This document shows positions 15,784 to 17,902 of a DNA stretch of 17,902 bases, in pieces (position 1 is the first letter of the stretch; each line of letters opens with the position of its first letter). This DNA comes from Alphaproteobacteria bacterium (GTDB taxonomy: Bacteria; Pseudomonadota; Alphaproteobacteria; Sphingomonadales; Sphingomonadaceae). Made by a program: the position numbers and the translations under genes. A model generated the notes under the pieces. It searched no databases, was not told where the DNA came from, and saw only the letters and a list, made by a program, of their open reading frames with translations. The stretch lies in assembly GCA_018830415.1 (NCBI GenBank), contig JAHJSJ010000028.1, positions 1 through 17,902 on the forward strand, written 5' to 3'.

Positions 15784-16230
15784 ATGAAAAAGGTCAGTAT
15801 TTTCACCGATGGCGCGTGCAAGGGCAATCCCGGCCCCGGCGGCTGGGGCGTGCTGCTGCGGATGGGCAATCACGAAAAGGAAATGTCGGGCGGAGAGCCT
15901 GATACCACCAATAACCGCATGGAAATGACCGCCGCGATCAGGGGACTGAACGCGTTGATCGAGCCATGTTCGGTCGATCTGTATTCCGACAGCAAATATG
16001 TGCTCGACGGGATGAGCAAGTGGATCCACGGCTGGCAGCGCAATGGCTGGATGAATGCATCCAAAAAGCCGGTACGCAATGCCGATTTGTGGCACGACCT
16101 GATCGAAGCCGCGCGTCCGCATCAGGTGACATGGCACTGGGTGCGCGGGCATAATGGCCACCCGGAGAACGAACGGGTCGATACGCTCGCCAGCGCAGAA
16201 GCCGCGCGGATCGCGGCGGGGAACGCCTGA
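15784..16230 (+). CDS. rnhA: ribonuclease HI
   Basis: Cuts RNA in RNA–DNA hybrids, removing R-loops and primers; cytoplasmic. 148 residues from ATG 15784. Seen: the full catalytic set Asp9 (IFTDGAC), Glu47 (NRMEMTA), Asp69 (YSDSKYV), His123 (RGHNGH) and Asp133 (ERVDTLA), each one position off the E. coli numbering, plus the basic handle [10 protein letters not shown] (80-89). Length is normal. GTG 15781 is an alternative start one codon upstream. It is last in the ispH–thrB–rnhA run. It converges with the yegP-like gene across 36 bases; a 5-bp stem CTGAC-AACC-GTCAG (16227-16240) overlaps the stop codon, too weak to call a terminator. Confidence 0.97.
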   Translation: MKKVSIFTDGACKGNPGPGGWGVLLRMGNHEKEMSGGEPDTTNNRMEMTAAIRGLNALIEPCSVDLYSDSKYVLDGMSKWIHGWQRNGWMNASKKPVRNADLWHDLIEAARPHQVTWHWVRGHNGHPENERVDTLASAEAARIAAGNA

Positions 16231-16266
16231 CAACCGTCAGCCTGCCCCCGCCAGCACCGTCACAAA

Positions 16267-16443
16267 TCAGCTATTATCTTCAACCTCGGCACCAGGGCCG
16301 TTTTTCTTGATCGAATCAATCGCATTCTGCGCGCTCGATTTGCTGGAATAACCTTCGGTCGAAAACATGATCTCGGAATTATATTTGAACCGTACGCGGA
16401 ACTCGCCCGCCTTATCCTTGTAGATTTCAAACTTGTGAGCCAT
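16267..16443 (-). CDS. YegP/DUF1508 family small protein
   Basis: 58 residues, no known biochemical role. Seen: one complete DUF1508 unit: KFEIYKDKAGEFRVRFKYNS, then FSTEGYSSKSSAQNAIDSIKKNGPGAE, the family's strand–strand–strand–helix pattern. E. coli YegP has two such units in about 110 residues; this has one, which would need to dimerise to make the same fold. No signal peptide or membrane segment. ATG 16443 has AGGGGA six bases upstream (GGGAAGGGGAAAGCCG), a strong site. It lies 63 bases downstream of the FAD oxidoreductase and could be read from the same transcript. Confidence 0.85.
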   Translation of the reverse strand: MAHKFEIYKDKAGEFRVRFKYNSEIMFSTEGYSSKSSAQNAIDSIKKNGPGAEVEDNS

Positions 16444-16506
16444 CGGCTTTCCCCTTCCCTTGTGGTTGATTGACAAAGCGAACCTGCCAGATCGGGCAAA
16501 GCTTGG

Positions 16507-17634
16507 CTAGCCCGCTTGCGCTTGTCTGGTCAGGTAAAACCGCCCCGGCGCATACATTGCCGGATCGATCCGCGCGGTCATCGCGTCCGCCCCTTGCCCC
16601 AGCAGCAATTGCGCCCCCAACCGGGCAGCAGCGGGCGCGGTCTGGATGCCGAAACCACCTTGGCCGGCAAACCAGAAGAAGCCCGGTTGACCGGGATCGA
16701 CCCCGTAAACCGGCAGACGATCAGGCGCAAAGCTGCGTAGCCCGGCCCAGCGCCGTTCAACCGCTTCGATCCGCCAGTCAGTCACCTGCTGAAACTGGTC
16801 GATGGCAATCGCAACGTCGATTTCCTCAGGCGCGGCGTCGCACGGATCAGACGGAACTTCATCGTGCGGGCTGAGCCACAGGCGGCCATTGTCAGGCTTG
16901 AAATAAAAGCCGCCGTTGATGTCGAGCACCAGCGGAAGATCTGCGGGCGCGTGCGGCGCAACCCGCAATACCGCCACGGTGCGGCGCAGCGGGCTGATGC
17001 CGATGGGGCGCACACCTGCAATCCGCGCGACATCGTCGACCCACGCGCCTGCCGCATTGACGACAGTTGCCGCGCGCCATTCTTCGCCGCCTTCGCTGGT
17101 GATCGTTGACACGCCGTCATGCCGGTCAATCCCGGCAACCCGTGCGCGGCAGACCACCTGCACCCCATGCCGCCGTGCTGCGCCCAGATAATGCTGGTGC
17201 AGTCCGGCCACATCAATATCGGCGCAGGCTGGCTGATATAGCGCCTCGCTCCAATCAGGGCGGATATGCGGCACCTTGTCCGCCAGCGTTGCGGATGACA
17301 GGCGCTCGATCGTCACGCCCGTCCCGGCGAAGGTGGTGAAAAACGCATCCATCGCCGGGCGGTCTTCGCCCCGCCCAACATAAAGCGCGCCGCGCGGGGT
17401 CAGAAAGCCGTGCTCTTCCAGATAGCCCCCCGATGCCAGCGTCAATGGCACCACGCCCGGCCCGCCATAGCATTCTTCGCGGAACGCGGCAGAGCGCCCC
17501 GTGGCATGGTATCCCGGCGCGTCTTCGGCTTCTATCAGCAGCACGCGCGCGTGGGGTGCGAGTTCGGCGGCGATGCTGGCACCCGCCATCCCGGCCCCGA
17601 TTACGGCAAAATCATAGATTGTCACGGCGGTCAC
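16507..17634 (-). CDS. FAD-dependent oxidoreductase, DAO family
   Basis: 375 residues. Seen: N-terminal Rossmann fold with VIGAGMAGASIAAEL (GxGxxG at 13-18) and Glu35 (LLIEAEDAPG) for FAD ribose, the ATGRSAAF flavin-loop, VVNAAGAWVDDVARIAG (about 190-206), a substrate domain with DINGGFYFKPDNGRLWLSPHDE, and the C-terminal FAD-closing motif WFAGQGGFGIQTAPAAARLGA. This places it in the DAO group (glycine oxidase, D-amino-acid dehydrogenase, sarcosine oxidase-like); the substrate cannot be told. No signal peptide, so cytoplasmic or loosely membrane-associated. Start: GTG 17634 overlaps the hydrolase stop as GTGA and has GGAGG ten bases upstream; GTG 17625 is an alternative. Coupling to the hydrolase suggests co-expression. 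Confidence 0.88.
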   Translation of the reverse strand: MTAVTIYDFAVIGAGMAGASIAAELAPHARVLLIEAEDAPGYHATGRSAAFREECYGGPGVVPLTLASGGYLEEHGFLTPRGALYVGRGEDRPAMDAFFTTFAGTGVTIERLSSATLADKVPHIRPDWSEALYQPACADIDVAGLHQHYLGAARRHGVQVVCRARVAGIDRHDGVSTITSEGGEEWRAATVVNAAGAWVDDVARIAGVRPIGISPLRRTVAVLRVAPHAPADLPLVLDINGGFYFKPDNGRLWLSPHDEVPSDPCDAAPEEIDVAIAIDQFQQVTDWRIEAVERRWAGLRSFAPDRLPVYGVDPGQPGFFWFAGQGGFGIQTAPAAARLGAQLLLGQGADAMTARIDPAMYAPGRFYLTRQAQAG

Positions 17635-17902
17635 TTTTGCGGTGCCTCCCGATCAAGAAATTCGCTGATGGCTGCGATCACGCGGTCGCGCACCGCATCC
17701 ACTTCGCGCAGGATTTCGTGATGCGCTTCTTCGCCGAAGGCCACCAATTCGCCCTTGGGAAGGCGGCGTGCGGCGGCGACATTGGCCGGGTGGCTAACCA
17801 GCTTGTCGGATGATGTCGAAAGGATCAGCACCGGCACGTCCACAACCTCCATCGCGCCCGGTGCCTCCAGCCGCCGGGTTGAGGCATAGGCACGCTCAAC
17901 CC
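17631..17902 (-). CDS. alpha/beta hydrolase C-terminal part, 5' end outside window
   Basis: About 90 residues are visible; the gene begins beyond the right edge. Seen: the last strand and catalytic Asp region VPVLILSTSSDKLV, ELVAFGEEAHHEILRE carrying the catalytic His, and a closing helix DRVIAAISEFLDR. The pattern matches the S33/monoacylglycerol lipase–lysophospholipase (PldB-like) group, with Asp and His in normal spacing; the nucleophile serine would be outside. The ATG at 17852 is internal, as the frame is open to the edge and conserved sequence lies before it. The stop overlaps the oxidoreductase start by four bases. Confidence 0.8.
   Translation of the reverse strand, partial: VERAYASTRRLEAPGAMEVVDVPVLILSTSSDKLVSHPANVAAARRLPKGELVAFGEEAHHEILREVDAVRDRVIAAISEFLDREAPQK

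Overview
The window looks like chromosomal core DNA from a high-GC alphaproteobacterium, most likely Sphingomonadales (Erythrobacteraceae/Novosphingobium type). Three things point there: two gene orders I know from alphaproteobacteria (argS–SPOR–nagZ–scpA–scpB–tatA–tatB–tatC and ispH–thrB–rnhA), the APH-fold homoserine kinase, and an alphaproteobacterial-style palindromic intergenic repeat upstream of argS. The lineage is an inference from content, not a database result. Coding density is high, there is no stretch over 300 bases without a gene, and I see no rRNA, tRNA, CRISPR array, insertion sequence, prophage or toxin–antitoxin genes.

Layout. Positions 1-2226 (minus) hold an incomplete tamA-type outer-membrane assembly protein that runs off the left edge; it overlaps the 3' end of bpt (2195-3040, minus), a protein N-end leucyltransferase. 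After a 0.2 kb gap with possible regulatory dyads comes ilvA (3248-4510, minus). A secreted YtcJ-like amidohydrolase (4648-6300, plus) is divergent from ilvA and abuts, stop to stop, the end of a long minus-strand cluster. That cluster reads from right to left argS (12822), SPOR protein, nagZ, scpA, scpB, tatA, tatB, tatC (ends 6301). Upstream of argS lies about 0.2 kb of palindromic, repeat-like DNA, then a small lipoprotein gene (13024-13674, minus). Divergent from it is ispH–thrB–rnhA (13777-16230, plus). The right end holds a 58-residue YegP/DUF1508 protein, a DAO-type FAD oxidoreductase and the C-terminal end of an alpha/beta hydrolase, all on minus.

How the genes work together. The long cluster combines protein synthesis (ArgS), peptidoglycan handling (SPOR protein, NagZ), chromosome segregation (ScpA/ScpB) and folded-protein export (TatABC). 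Four-base start/stop overlaps (nagZ/scpA, scpA/scpB) and a 14-base overlap (tatB/tatC) indicate translational coupling. tatABC may also have its own promoter in the 97-base scpB–tatA gap. ThrB and IlvA are two steps of the threonine/isoleucine route but lie in separate units. The oxidoreductase and hydrolase overlap by four bases and are probably co-expressed.

I found no evidence of a new multi-gene system. The observations worth a second look are small: a dyad over the putative bpt promoter, a leader hairpin touching the ispH ribosome binding site, a far-upstream Shine-Dalgarno before tatB with a hairpin in the spacer, repeat-like DNA upstream of argS, an unusually long acidic/proline-rich linker in TamA, and a conserved-looking lipoprotein of unknown function.
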